64,000 bases of DNA, taken from positions 1 to 64,000 of the forward strand of contig JAJOZX010006153.1 of NCBI GenBank assembly GCA_023014485.1, written 5' to 3'. The notes beneath the pieces were generated by a model. The model did not search any database. It saw nothing but the letters and a program-made list of their open reading frames with translations, and was not told the DNA's origin. The translations under genes were made by a program, and so were the position numbers. This DNA is from Bathynomus jamesi. Its lineage: Eukaryota; Arthropoda; Malacostraca; Isopoda; Cirolanidae. This document shows positions 52,577 through 63,570 of the stretch, in pieces. Numbering within the stretch: the first letter of the stretch is position 1; each line of letters starts with the position of its first letter.

Positions 52577-52656
52577 GTTGACCTAACCGGGCATTCAGTT
52601 GATCTAATCAGGCATTCGATTGACCTAACTGGGTATTCAATTAACCTAACAGGTTA
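52577..52656 (+). repeat. 21 bp minisatellite, four units
   Basis: Units at 52577, 52598, 52619 and 52640 follow the pattern (G/A)TT(G/A)A(C/T)CTAA(C/T)(C/T)(G/A)GG..ATTC(A/G). Confidence 0.85.
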
Positions 52657-53695
52657 ATATTGGTTATTTCACCTAAATATCTTCTGATCTTTTCGTATTA
52701 GGCACTCACTTCACATTTAGGGCAAGTTAAGGATGAGAGAATAACGCCATAATTGATAAAAACATCCAATCCTTTGTCTTCTAGGGCACATGATGAATCA
52801 AGTTCTCAAAGTCGAAATCACACGAACAGCACGTCATAATTCTATCACAAGCACCACCAAACTGAATCCAATTAGAAAAAAAAAATAGCCAGAATAAAAA
52901 CCAACGAACTAGTTAAGTCACAGAGTAGCAAAAACATAGCCCCATCAGGAAAAATATTTTATGAAAAAGAGTAGATTATAGCCAAAACAGGAAATATATT
53001 TTATAAAAAAAAGTACATTTGAACAAATTTGCACAACATAAAATATATATTTTCTTAGTCAGTTTTGAATGGCAATTCAATATACTATACTGTTTTAACC
53101 GCGCGTGAGCGGGTGAAAAGACGAACATTAACCGATTTTCATTTAACCATGTAGTTGAAATTCAGTCGTGCGTTTATATGCTTGTTATTTCAGGGTGATG
53201 GGCACAATTTGAGGCTCTGTTGGGCTAAGAAGGTAGTGCCGGAGGTCACTAGAAAAATTAATTAAAATTTTTTATGTAATATTATTAATTAAGTAACGTA
53301 CTTAATCTGATGAGATTGTGACTGTGTAGTCTCGGCACGTTTGCAATTTTGTTTGAGTATTAACACAATGGATCACTGACTTTAAACACTGATTATTTTG
53401 TCAGAAAGATGGAGCACAAAACTGACATGCGTCACCGGCACGACGATAAAACACAAATAATATTAATATTAGTGAGAGTTAAAATTTATTCCTCAAAAGA
53501 CTTTTCTCACCATGAATTGGTCATTTTGTCTTGTACAGTAATTTAAAAAATTATAGTATTATAAAGTTTTAACATAAAGGCGGTGTCCCACATTGTTGAT
53601 GATAATAATAGTCAGTCTAGAAGGACAGAAACTTGCAGAGCGCTCAGGCAAGTCGAACGCGGTCCATTGCGTTAACTCCTGAATTATTATTAGCT
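52657..53695. other. Non-coding, no feature recognised
   Basis: A/T-rich. No long frame or repeat boundary that I can support. Part of it may be an intron or 5' region of the transporter gene. Confidence 0.4.
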
Positions 53696-53776
53696 AGCAC
53701 TACAGGGAATCGAACCCTCGATCTCAGTGGCCCCACTTCGCTTATAGAGAAACTTACCCTCTGAACCAGGGGTGCT
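53696..53776 (-). tRNA. tRNA-like sequence (tRNA-derived SINE head or pseudo-tRNA)
   Basis: Minus strand: AGCAC at the 5' end pairs with GTGCT at the 3' end, with an A-box-like TGGTTCAGAGGGTAAG and a B box GGGTTCGATTCCCT with a good T stem. The anticodon arm does not pair well, so a working tRNA is unlikely. Its position upstream of the transporter exon is probably incidental. Confidence 0.5.
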
Positions 53777-53922
53777 GGCCTGCCCCATAGCGTTGATTTT
53801 AAAATTAGATTATTCTGTAGGATTCTTGTACTATGAATGTACTTCCAGTCACATCGTTCTGTGCTTAATTATTTAATTAACTGATCGTTACCAAAGCAAT
53901 AACTTCACACCTTTTACCACAG

Positions 53923-54110
53923 AATTCTACGGAGCGCGCCATACATTGGCTCTCTTGGGGTTTTTTGGTACCACTTCTATTTACACCATGAGAGTCAATC
54001 TCTCTGTGGCAATTGTGGCAATGGTAAACAGCACAAACGAAATCAACGACCCATACAATAAGAGCTGCCCTCTTCCTGACAGTTCCAACCCAAAAGGTAG
54101 CGGTTATCCT
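53923..54110 (+). CDS. SLC17-type anion transporter, exon A
   Basis: Open for the whole exon, between a TTTTACCACAG acceptor and a GTAAGT donor. The protein reads FYGARHTLALLGFFGTTSIY and then TMRVNLSVAIVAMVN. It is the first membrane helix of the SLC17 major-facilitator family (sialin, vesicular glutamate and phosphate transporter relatives), whose RVNLSVAIVAM signature is diagnostic. A lumenal or outside loop with N-S-T and N-K-S glycosylation sites and one cysteine follows. The exon starts in phase 2 (two bases finish a codon) and ends in phase 0. The upstream exon with the start codon is not recognised here. Confidence 0.9.
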
Positions 54111-54267
54111 GTAAGTCATTAAATTATTGTTGGTTTTTATGGCAAAGTTTAATTTTTTTAATTTAATTTTGCAAAAAATTATAGTTCATAAACTTGGTAT
54201 TTAATAAACTATACTTGATTTAGAAATTAAGCTTCATATATTCTAATTTTTTCTTTTCAATTTCAAG
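54111..54267 (+). other. Intron between SLC17 exons A and B
   Basis: 157 bp, GTAAGT to TTTTCAATTTCAAG, A/T-rich with a pyrimidine tract; canonical GT-AG. Confidence 0.88.
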
Positions 54268-54501
54268 ACTGGAGAATTTGAATGGGATGAGACAACTCAG
54301 GGTCTTGTTCTTGGATCTTTCTATTATGGCTACGCTCTAACTTGTATTCTTGGAGGAAGGGCTTCGGAGTATTGGGGTGGACGCCTCGTAGCTGGGCTTG
54401 GCGTGGTCATAAGTGCTGTCTTTACACTCTTGTCTCCATTGGCTGCAAAAACATCGACCACACTTTTCATCGCAGTGAGAATTCTACTAGGATGTGTCGG
54501 G
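54268..54501 (+). CDS. SLC17-type anion transporter, exon B
   Basis: 78 codons in phase 0, between TTTCAAG and the donor GTATGT. Reads TGEFEWDETTQGLVLGSFYY then GYALTCILGGRASEYWGGR, matching helix 2 and the conserved F-x-W-x-E-x-x-Q-G-L-x-L-G-S-F-x-Y-G-Y block. VAGLGVVISAVFTLLSPLA gives helix 3 and TLFIAVRILLGCVG helix 4. The cytoplasmic loop GGRASEYWGGR is the family's version of the MFS signature. No mutation is seen. The next exon, expected to begin in the G-x-x-Y-P-A region, was not found before 64000, so the following intron is at least 9.5 kb and full of LINEs. Confidence 0.9.
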
Positions 54502-54885
54502 GTATGTAGAAAACCTCTCTGAAAAGTCTTCTGCAACATAATGAATAATCATAATAAGCTAATTCCATTTCACATGGTGTGAATCAGATTTAAAGTTTAA
54601 ATCGCCGCTCGTCCCGCACTTTTTCTACATGTCAAAATTTACATTCGTTTGAATTTGGAGAATGTGCAGCGCAGACAGAAGTTACGGAACATTTTTTATT
54701 TTTAATATGATGTAAATGGGCCTATAAATGCACCTCCTGTTTGTAGACAAGTATTCAGGAGTGATGTATGACGAGTTTTACTACTCTCGCATATTCCATA
54801 ATTACTGAGGTCTACTTTTATATAAAACCTTTCCATTACGTATACCTTACAACCTTTCAAATGTTCCGTGCGATGATTCTTCATT

Positions 54886-55590
54886 TCACGAAGGTGAAGC
54901 TTGTTGCCCCTTCTCTTGAGTTGGCCTGATGAAGTAAAGAGTTAGTTTCTTGTACTTCGCATAGCCAGGTACGCCCAGCTCATCAGAAATTACTCTGAGC
55001 CAGGCGTCTCGTCTTCTTTTGAAGATATTCACTGCTATACCACTCGTGTTCCTTAATTCATTGGGCAGTTGGTTGAACAGTCTTGGTTCTCTCACAACAA
55101 TACTCTTTTCCTTTAAGGTTGAGTGTGTTTCCTGTTTAGCCTTTAAAATTTGGGAGCACGACACATTCTTCCTTTTCTACTCTCCACTGTTGTTTGAGTG
55201 GTTATAACGTTCAAAGAAAGAGTCGAGACTAGTTCCTCCATTATTTTCCAAGTGTAAATAATGGTACACTTATCTCTTCTCCTTTCCAGTGAGTACAAGT
55301 CTAATTCGCGTAACCTTTTCCAGTAATTTAGTTCTTTGCATCCATTGATCTTGGCTGTGAAACTTCCCTGACTCCCTTATAGTTGACTAATGTCTTCTTT
55401 TTTATATGGGGATGTGAAGACCAAGCATTATTCCAACTTGGGTATGATCAGTGTTTTCAATAGAGGTATCATTATATTCCTACCCCCTTCTTTTAAAGAT
55501 TCTCAGTATCTCCAGTTATTCTTTTTGCTCTGTTTACTGCCTTGTGAACAGACGTGTTTTATCGAGTGTCCTGTTATCAATTGAATAAGT
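54886..55590 (-). pseudogene. LINE-D reverse transcriptase C-terminal fragment
   Basis: Minus strand, in several frames: a TLIIPKLE region near 55440, LEGVQGSFTAKINGCKELNY near 55340, WKRLRELDLYSLERRRDKC and IIYTWKIMEELV near 55250, and finally REPRLFNQLPNELRNTSG and VNIFKRRRDAWLRVI, stop near 54886. This is the thumb/C-terminal module of arthropod non-LTR reverse transcriptases. It is 5' truncated and inserted in the transporter intron. Confidence 0.82.
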
Positions 55591-56158
55591 GGTTTTCGTT
55601 GAAGTGTTTTTTAAAAAAAAAGTGTTCCGTGCATTCTTAACTAAATTACTTCGTGCTACTAATCATTCATTAAAGAATATATTTCATTTATTGACGTTAT
55701 TCAGAACTATATTATTTGATCAAACCAAGGCTACTTCCTTCTTTGTTTTTCAAACCAATCAGACAACGTGCAGTCATAGGGTTGAAATTCCCTTGGTTTG
55801 CCTTTGTTGTTTTTCAAATCTATCAGAAACGTGTTTTCTTAAGGTTCATTTTTCCTTCACACACTACCTGACCTCCAAAAAGGTCACCTACCGTGGGAAA
55901 AAAAGGATTAAGTCAGTAAACAGTGACCAGATAAGTTTCATTTAATACTTTTTCTTTAACATTTCTTTCATCGGTAGCTTAATTATATATTCATTTAGCA
56001 TAAAATTGTGTTACAAGAACCTGTTTCTGCGTTTCAAGAACAATTTTGCGGGTTTTCGCAGGTGACGGCACAATAAGCACGCGGTAGACCTACGTTGTAA
56101 TTTATTAATTTCCAAACACTCGTTTTGTGTTTTTTTTGTTTTTTAACTAATTAAAAGC
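55591..56158. other. Spacer, probably including the LINE-A 5' UTR
   Basis: No gene seen. Part of the stretch before the ORF1 ATG at 56159 is presumably LINE-A 5' UTR, but the 5' end cannot be placed without another full copy. Confidence 0.4.
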
Positions 56159-57094
56159 ATGGCACCCCCGCCAAGTACTTGCAGTCGCTGTGAAGGGAAA
56201 TTTGCCGCTTACGCGTTTACAATGGCTAATAATAATGAACAATTAGTTTGCAGGTGGTGCTCAAGCATGGAAGTCCTGAGGAACGAATTAGACCGTGAGA
56301 GGGAGGCCAAGGTGAGGCTTCAAGAAAGCGTGATGCTTCTGACGGCAAAATTGGATTCCCTTGAGACTCCAGTTACGACCCCTCATGCCTCAGTTTCTAC
56401 TAATAATATAAATAGTATTAATAGCCCTCTCTCTTCCCCTAGTTCCCAACCCTTCGTTCGAGTGCGAAATGGAGCCCCATTGCGAAAAGCAAAGACTTGT
56501 CTACCAGTAATAACAAGCAATAAGTTTTCTGTTTTAGGTTTCGAAGATGCTGATGAACCGGAAATACGACTCCTTGGCGATTCCATTGTTCGAGGGCAGC
56601 TCGAGGAATTCTGTGGGAGAAACCCTCGTCGTAGGCGCCGTTACTGCTACCCTGGTGCAAGGGTGGAGGATATAACTAAGAGTGTTGACCATTTTACAGA
56701 CGGTACCGCCGAGGACACAACATATGTTATTCATGTCGGTACTAATAACGTTTTAAATTCAAGATCGGAAGAATTGCTGGCTAGGTACAGGGACTTAATA
56801 GAGCGACTAAAGGAGAAAACTAATAAGATTGTCTTAACAGGTATACTTCCTCGAATTATCCAACGTAACGATTTCTACAGCAAGGCGACCTATATTAACA
56901 ATAACCTAAAGTCTCTTTGCCAACAGGAAGGAGTGCATTATACGAATTTTTGGAACAGTTTCTACGGCAGGAGGGACTTGTTCCTCGAAGATGGACTTCA
57001 TCTTAATGACGTAGGAGCTGCGCGTTTAGGAAGACTATTTCATAATACTGTCTCTTCTTTTCAGGCTGCCGTAACTCGAACGGTCCCAGCGTAA
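56159..57094 (+). CDS. LINE-A ORF1 protein with SGNH/GDSL esterase domain
   Basis: 311 codons from ATG at 56159, intact. An N-terminal pair of Cys couples (C-S-R-C near residue 8, C-R-W-C near 31) suggests a small zinc-binding knuckle. A coiled coil follows (VLRNELDREREAKVRLQES). From about residue 135 it is an SGNH hydrolase: block I RLLGDSIVRG, block II YPGARVEDI, block III YVIHVGTNN, block V FLEDGLHLNDVGAARLG. Such esterase-type ORF1 proteins are known in CR1/L2-group LINEs; they bind RNA and membrane lipids. It is followed after 50 bp by ORF2. Confidence 0.88.
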   Translation: MAPPPSTCSRCEGKFAAYAFTMANNNEQLVCRWCSSMEVLRNELDREREAKVRLQESVMLLTAKLDSLETPVTTPHASVSTNNINSINSPLSSPSSQPFVRVRNGAPLRKAKTCLPVITSNKFSVLGFEDADEPEIRLLGDSIVRGQLEEFCGRNPRRRRRYCYPGARVEDITKSVDHFTDGTAEDTTYVIHVGTNNVLNSRSEELLARYRDLIERLKEKTNKIVLTGILPRIIQRNDFYSKATYINNNLKSLCQQEGVHYTNFWNSFYGRRDLFLEDGLHLNDVGAARLGRLFHNTVSSFQAAVTRTVPA

Positions 57095-57144
57095 ATTCTA
57101 CAAGTTTCCCCCGCGCTCGCGAAGTTGTCGTAATTGCAAGGAAT

Positions 57145-59933
57145 TTGAAGGTTCTATCCTTAAATGCTCGTAGCCTACGAAATAAAATAAACGAATTTTT
57201 TTCCTTAATTGCTTGTAAAGACTATGATTTAATTGCGATAAATGAATCGTGGCTTAGCACTGAAACACGTGACTTTGTAGGGGAATATCAAATTAAAGGT
57301 TATAGACTTTTTGTTAAAAACAGAATAGGTAGGCGAGGAGGCGGTGTTATGTTGTACATCAAAGATAATATTGCGAACGTTATAGAAGTAAAGCGCTCAA
57401 TTCCAGAACCGATAGATTCGACTATAGCAGAACTGAAATTGAACGATTTCAAACTTCTTGTTGCGGTTATATATAGGCCCCCAAATCAAACAGCTGATAC
57501 GGACGAAGCGTTATATCGTGAACTAAAGAGAACAATCGGTAGTGAGCAGGCTTTAGTTATGGGTGACTTTAATTGCGCCAACGTGAATTACGATACAATT
57601 CAGGGAGACGCGGAAGGTAATCGTTTAGTTAATTTTCTCGAGGATAGCTTTCTTATTCAAAAGGTTGGGGAACCTACGAGGTTGGACAGTATTTTAGATT
57701 TAGTAATAACTACGGATGATAGGCTAATTACTGATCTTCAAGTAATAGAACCGTTGAGCAATAGCGATCACAATATGGTAGAGTTTGTCCTCTCAGTAAG
57801 TCACTCGAAACCAACTAACTCGACTAAAATTCCTAACTTCCAGCACGCAGACTTTAGTAAATTTCGAAATAAATTTTCACACGTCAATTGGGAAAACGTA
57901 ATGGGGAACTCCAACGCAAAGCTAATGTGGGAATCGTTCGTAACGGTATTTAGGACTATAAATGAGGAATGTGTACCGTACAAAATTAAGCGTGCGAAAG
58001 TAAACAACAAGCCCTTGTGGTTTACTTCTAGAGTACGAGACATTATAAAGAGTAGAGATGGGGCTTATAGGCAACATAAGTGCGATAAAGACAATTTGTT
58101 GTTACGAAACAACTACATATCTCTGAGGCGTGAAGCGAAAAGTGTAATAAAAAAGTCCAAGCGCGAATTTGAAATCTCCATAGCTCGTGACGGCAAAGAA
58201 AACCCCAAACGATTCTTTCAATACGTCAATAATAGAAATCCAGTAAAAAGTGTCTTAGGTCCATTGAAAAATGTAAATGGAGATCTAGTCTCTGAAAACA
58301 AGGAAATGGCTACCTTGCTAAACGAATTTTTTACGTCAGTTTTTACTATAGAAGATGTAACGAATATCCCAACGGTCATAGACATAATACCTTTTGATAA
58401 TGGTAATATTTTGGATAATATTGTCGTTAGTGAAGGGGAAGTAATGCGCTATATTGATAAAATGAAAACGCGTAAATCACCGGGTCCGGATTCCATATAT
58501 CCCATACAACTAAAAGAATTATAAGATAGCATTGTTGTGCCGCTAACAAAGATTTTTAATGCGTCTATTTCTGAGGGGTGCGTACCAGATAATTTCAAGT
58601 TAGCAAACGTAACACCTATCTTTAAGAAAGGCGATAAAGGTGCGGCGGGAAATTATAGGCCAATCAGTTTAACGTCTGTTGTAGCTAAGCTACTGGAATC
58701 AATAATTAGGGATCGTATAGTCGAACACTTAGAAGTGCATAATCTGGTTAGAAATACGCAACACGGTTTTAGGCGAAACAAATCTTGCTTAACTAATCTT
58801 TTAGAATTTTTCCAAAGCGTGGTTGACGTTTACGATAGACATAGGGCGGTTGATGTAGTGTATTTAGATTTTCAAAAAGCGTTTGACACCGTGCCGCACA
58901 AAAGACTCATTGAAAAAACTAAGGCTCATGGAATCAGGGGTGTAGTAATAAATTGGCTAGAAGAGTGGTTGCGAGGCAGGAAACAGAGGGTGGTCGTTGA
59001 TGGAGCGGAGTCGTGTTGGGCTAATGTAGCGAGTGGCGTTCGTCAGGGTTCTGTATTGGGCCCCTTGCTTTTTCTTATATATATTAACGATTTAGATGTC
59101 GGCCTAGTCAGTACAGTTTCAAAGTTTGCGGATGACACGAAGCTGGGTGGTAGGGCGATTAATGACGAAGACAGAGGTAAAATTCAGGAAGATCTGAATA
59201 AAATCGTTGATTGGTCAGTCACATGGCAAATGAGATTTAACGTGGATAAGTGCAAAATTTTGCATATAGGTTCGCGTAACGGTAATTTGCGTATAGTATG
59301 TCAGGGAAAGATTTAACAAGCGTAGAGCAGGAAAAAGATTTAGGAGTTATAGTCACTGGTGATTTAAAAGTAGCGAAACAAAGTACAGCAGCGGTCAATA
59401 AGGCGAACAAAGTGTTAGGGTTTATAGCTCGAAATTTTGAGTACAAATCGCGCGATATTATAGTTCCTCTTTATAAATCATTAGTTAGACCCCATTTGGA
59501 GTACGCGGTCCAATTTTGGAATCCGCATATGCGCAAAGATATAGACAAAATCGAAAGAGTTCAAAGACGAGCAACTAAGATGATTCCGTCGCTTAGGTCA
59601 AAGTCGTACGAGGATAGGCTTAAGGAGTTAAAATTGACAACACTCGAGACTAGGAGGTTAAGGGTTGATCTAATCCAGGTTTTCAAAATCATGAATGGGT
59701 TCGATAACGTAGATAGAGATAGCTTTTTCGAAATATCTCAATATAATAGGACTAGAAATAACGGGTGTAAGTTGACAAGTAGAAGGTTCGAGACAGCAGT
59801 TGCGAAAAACTTTTTTACGCATAGAATAGTAAATAGCTGGAATAGTTTGCCGGTAGAAGTAATTAGTAGCACGTCTATAAACATGTTTAAAAATCGATTA
59901 GACGCGCATGTTGATAGAAAGGGTATAGTTTAA
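57145..59933 (+). pseudogene. LINE-A ORF2: endonuclease and reverse transcriptase
   Basis: The endonuclease opens LKVLSLNARSLRNKINEFF (first codon TTG; the true start may lie upstream) and has IAINESWLS, VMGDFNCANVNYD and SNSDHNMVEF, all catalytic residues kept. A TAA at 58522-58524 replaces an AAA found in copy 1. The same frame then continues from 58525: GNYRPISLTSVVAKLLES, TQHGFRRNKSCLTNLLEF, VVYLDFQKAFDTVPHKRL, VRQGSVLGPLLFLIYIND and KFADDTKLGG. A one-base deletion near 59285 shifts to the last part, with YKSLVRPHLEYAVQFWNP and NSWNSLPVEVIS, stop at 59933. Two small lesions thus separate it from an open gene. Confidence 0.92.
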
Positions 59934-60690
59934 GGTAGTAAAATTAAGGCTTTGTGGAGATAGATCCCACAGCTCAACACAAGTGTTGTGGGATATAGGG
60001 AGGCAGCGTCTTGGGTTAGGGGATACTCTCTGTCCTTACACACCCCATTTAAAGAGATTCCTCTGCCGAGCGGTGCCCCCCATAGTACTGTGAGGTATTG
60101 AAAAACTCATGATCTTCACTTGCCCCACAAACACCTTTAAATGGGAGACCCATAATTGGTGCACACACATTTCTACATTACTGTACAGTCTTTACAGCCA
60201 CACCTACACTTTTCCTCGTAAGTGTATATATTGTAATGTATATGGTTGTAAATTTTGACTTGGTCCGCAATCGATATGGACCGTGACTTGATGGATACCG
60301 TAATGAAATTGACTGGATTCTTTGGATCTGATATATTTGCATGTCCGTTATAAATAGATATAGAGTGTAACATTTGTGGATAGTAGTCTATCATGACTTG
60401 ATCCTCTGGATCCAGAGATTCTATCTTTAGTTTTAAATCGATAATTAATTAGTTTTAAATTGATAATTATTTAGTTTCGTAAAAATTGGTCGTTGCCAAA
60501 TTACCGGCAGTTTTTACATAAATTTCTTATGTTCTTGTGGTTCGGAACCCACGTAAAATTGTAGGTCCCCTCCGCCACCACGGAGGACATACACAATACA
60601 CGATTACGAACACAGTTAGGTAGACCAGCCATGAGTGGATCCTAGGGTCTTTGTTGGTCTGAAACATTATAACATTATAACATTACACCT
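59934..60690 (+). other. LINE-A 3' UTR and tail
   Basis: Includes the ATCCCACAGC..GTTGTGGGAT hairpin near 59966-59996, the TTCGGAACCCACGTAAAATT block and a CATTATAACATTATAACATT end, which probably guides target-primed reverse transcription. Confidence 0.85.
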
Positions 60691-61372
60691 AAATCTTTTG
60701 CTTTAGAATTTCTCCGAATTTCTTGTCCACTTAGGGTATAGTATTCCATGGATTTTAAAGTCCTCGTTTCTTTCGTATGTTAATAGTAATTAAGTAATCT
60801 CGTTATATTTCATATTACTACCCTCAGACAAATTGTAGATTCTGTTTATGTCTGTTTGTAGAGATCCTACAGTATATCCTCTGGGTTTTTATTTTTCTAC
60901 TAATTTTTGTGTCATCGGCAAAGTATGTTATTTTGCTGTCACTGGCAACTTCCTCATCTATATCAGCTAGCATGATTATGAAGAGGAATGGAGCTTATAC
61001 TGTTCCTTGTGGTACTGAGCTAAGGACCTCTGACTCTGATGAAGATATTCCTTGAACTGTAATGACTTGTTGCCGCTCACTAAGAAAATTATATACCCAT
61101 TTTCCTACTTTTCTTGTTGTTTCCATATATTTCAATTTATGTGCTGCGATTCCATGGTCGCACTTGTCGAAAACCTTGCAAAGTCTGTGTATATTACACC
61201 ATAGTTTTTATTATTTTCAAGTGCATTATTTTCAAGTGTTGGTTATAATTTAATTTTTTCCAAGTTTCAAAAATGTCAGACTTTTTTCCTAACTACTCGT
61301 GCAAATATTTTGATGAGATGAGATTTAAGCGACACTGGCCTATAGTTTTTGGCCTCGGATCGATCTCCTCCT
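60691..61372 (-). pseudogene. LINE-E reverse transcriptase fragment
   Basis: Minus strand: GDRSEAKNYRPVSLKSHLI and KIFARVVRKKV near 61270-61370, a KVGKWVYNFLSERQQ stretch near 61100, VLSSVPQGT near 61010, LFIIMLADIDEEVASDSK and ITYFADDTKIS near 60930. The FADD box is intact but stops and shifts occur throughout. About 100 codons between the first and second pieces are deleted. It starts just after the LINE-A tail. Confidence 0.82.
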
Positions 61373-61399
61373 TTATATATATATATATTTTTTTTTTTT
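61373..61399. repeat. Short (TA)n and T-run
   Basis: Lies between LINE-E and LINE-F. Confidence 0.85.
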
Positions 61400-63260
61400 A
61401 TGCAAGAGGGAGGGGTAAGGGTGAATGCCCGCAAAAACGCCTCTCTCAAAGAGAAAGAAGAGAGCCAAAATCAAGGTCCAAGGTTTTCGAGAAGCCTGGA
61501 CACTGCGGTTGAAAGATTGAAGCTCATAGATAGAGAGGAAAGAGGGACAGAAGAAGTTTGTTCCAGTCTTGACTGGTTGAGTAGATGAAAGATTGAAAAT
61601 ACCAACTAAACACTGCAATGGAGAGTTGGACAGAAAGGTAATAGGAATGTATCGAAAGTCGGGTACTAGGTGCTCTCCTTAAAGGAGGAGGCAAGCAGTT
61701 ACAGAGTTCATTAGAGCAGTGTCGGTTATAATAGCGATAGTAAAGAGAGAGTGAGGTAAAATTGCAGTGACGAGAAAGAGATTGAAGACAGTCAGTAAGA
61801 GGGGAGGAATTGATGAGACGAAAAGTCTTTGATTCAAACCGGTCAAGTAGAGATGTTTGGGTTGAGCCATCCCACACATGAGAAGTGTACTTCATACAGG
61901 GGCGGACAAGACCCCTGTACAGAGGCAACAACTGAGTTGGGATGAAGAAACTGCAGAGCCGGTACAGCAAACCTAACCTCTTAAAAGTTGTTTTAGAAAA
62001 GGATTATATGTGATCTTTCAAGGAAAGATCACGCGAAAAGGAAACGCCAAAAATGTTAAGAAAAGAGGAAAAATTTAATTGTATATTATTGACGTTAAGG
62101 GGATAATCGTGGAAAAGTTTGTGACGAGTAGACAGATGGAGGAACTGAGTTTTCTAGACATTGAAAGCCACAAGGTTTTCTCTGTCTGAGTCAGAGATAG
62201 CAGAAGGATCAGAGATCAGGTGTACCACAGCCGTCCTACGGGAAGCATTGAGTGTCTGTTGATAGGGACGCTTGGTGAAGCGGGTGGAGAAGTGAAGAGT
62301 GGAGTCATAGACATAGGAGTGGATATGACAGGGAGTAAGACGTAATAGATCATTGACAAATAAAAGGAAAAGAGTGGGTGACAGGACAGAACCCTGAGGA
62401 ACACCACTATTAATACCTTTGGAGAAGAATCGTGGCCATCTAGGTGGCCAGAAAAGAAACTAGAGATGACGGCACAGATAGAAAGATAGAAAACGGGGAG
62501 GGCAGTTTGGAAATTAAAGATTTGTGCCAAACTCTATCATAACCTTTCGATATGTCTTCCTCCCAAATCCCGAAACGAGGATGACAAAGAGTCAGAGATA
62601 TGCAAGAAGATCACCAGTACAGCGTCCCTTGCGGAACCCACACCGATGATCTGAAAGAAGATTGTGAGAAGAGAGGTATAATAATAACGATTGGGGTTGT
62701 TTAACCTCCTTCGCAACATCTAAGGTCATATGACGGAGGGGACCTACAGCTTTACGTGGGATCCAAACCACGGGTCGCTACATAATCTGGACACGGAGGA
62801 CGGTCTCCCATCCAACTCCTACCCAGACCCAATGTCGCTTAACTCAACAGGAAGCGGTGTTACGACATTGGATACGACGTAGCCCGAGAGAAGAGAGGTG
62901 TTTAAGAATCTTCCTATTGAGGATAGATTGAAAAATTTTAGAAAGGCAAGAAATCAAAGCAATTGGACGAAAGTTGGAGGGTTGGGAGTTGTTACCCTTC
63001 TTTGGGAACGTTTGAATGAATGCGAACTTCCAACAGAAAGGAAAAGTACCAGGTGAAAGACAAAGACAAAAGAGTTTACTTTGGCAGGGTGTCAGCACAA
63101 AAGCGCAGTTCTTGAGAACAACAGGAGGAACACCATCAGGACCGTACGCCGTCCTAGAGTTGAGCCCAGATGGGGCAGAAAGAACATCTTTAGAAGAGAT
63201 GGACGAGCAGCACCGGAATCATCCAGAAACCAATGCCCTGAGGGGGCACCTTCGCATGCA
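61400..63260 (-). mobile_element. LINE-F, Jockey-like, 5' truncated
   Basis: Minus-strand reverse transcriptase from about 63250 to 61524, then a 3' region to 61400. It is distinct from LINE-A to LINE-E. Confidence 0.82.
61524..63250 (-). pseudogene. LINE-F reverse transcriptase with altered catalytic box
   Basis: Pieces in order: LTPCQSKLFCLCLSPGTFP, FPKKGNNSQPSNFRPIALI, SCLSKIFQSILNRKILKHL (62844-63098). After degraded sequence (62540-62840) come FFSGHLDGHDSSPK, a VLSPTLFLLFVNDLL-type stretch in two frames, and IHSYVYDSTLHF where YADDS is usual (near 62305). Then LLPLYRGLVRPCMKYTSHVW and SLYYRYYNRHCSNELCNCL end at 61524. The VYD box should abolish polymerase activity. Frameshifts lie near 62400, 62540 and 62760. 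Confidence 0.83.
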
Positions 63261-63264
63261 GTAC

Positions 63265-63570
63265 CTATATATACATTTTAATTGCAAACAACACACAGTA
63301 TAATTAATGTAAAGAACGACGCTTGTGTAGAAGAACGTTCCGCACAAGATGAGGAGGGAGAACGAACAAATGAAAAATGAGGTTTCTGCTCGTATGTAGG
63401 AGAATTACGACTTCTGATTAATCGAGGCCCATGGTGTAGTGGATAGCATATCTGACCGGCGATCGGAAGATCCCGGGTTCGATTCCCGGGTGGTTACCTC
63501 ATTTTTCATTTGTTCGTTCTCCCTCCTCATCTTGTGCGGAACGTTCTTCTACACAAGCGTCGTTCTTTAT
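63265..63570 (+). mobile_element. tRNA-like sequence enclosed in a palindrome, copy 2
   Basis: Arms 63309-63393 and 63497-63569 (GTAAAGAACGACGCTTGTG... and its inverse) enclose a plus-strand tRNA-like core. It has the same organisation as 18927-19184 but the arms differ from copy 1 by matched changes (for example TCCGCACAAG against TCCGCGCAAG), and both arms of each copy agree with each other. A 30 bp insert (GTTTCTGCTCGTATG...) lies between the left arm and the core. Confidence 0.8.
63424..63500 (+). tRNA. tRNA-like core, copy 2 (apparent anticodon GGC)
   Basis: A-box-like TGGTGTAGTGG and B box GGTTCGATTCC are intact. Anticodon stem TCTGA/TCGGA with loop CCGGCGA, T stem CCGGG/CCCGG. Acceptor ends GAGG/CCTC and CCA/TGG pair with unmatched bases between. 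It differs from copy 1 at about five positions. Confidence 0.7.

Larger units (their letters stand above)
56159..60690 (+). mobile_element. CR1-like LINE, family LINE-A, nearly complete copy
   Basis: ORF1 (56159-57094), ORF2 (57145-59933), 3' UTR and a short ATAACATT tail ending near 60690. ORF2 has one premature stop and one frameshift; ORF1 is open. It is the reference for copies at 14133, 28104 and 33453. Confidence 0.92.

Noticed and set aside
53877..54119. 80-codon minus-strand frame
   Set aside because: It is the antisense of SLC17 exon A; the plus strand has the splice sites and family motifs.
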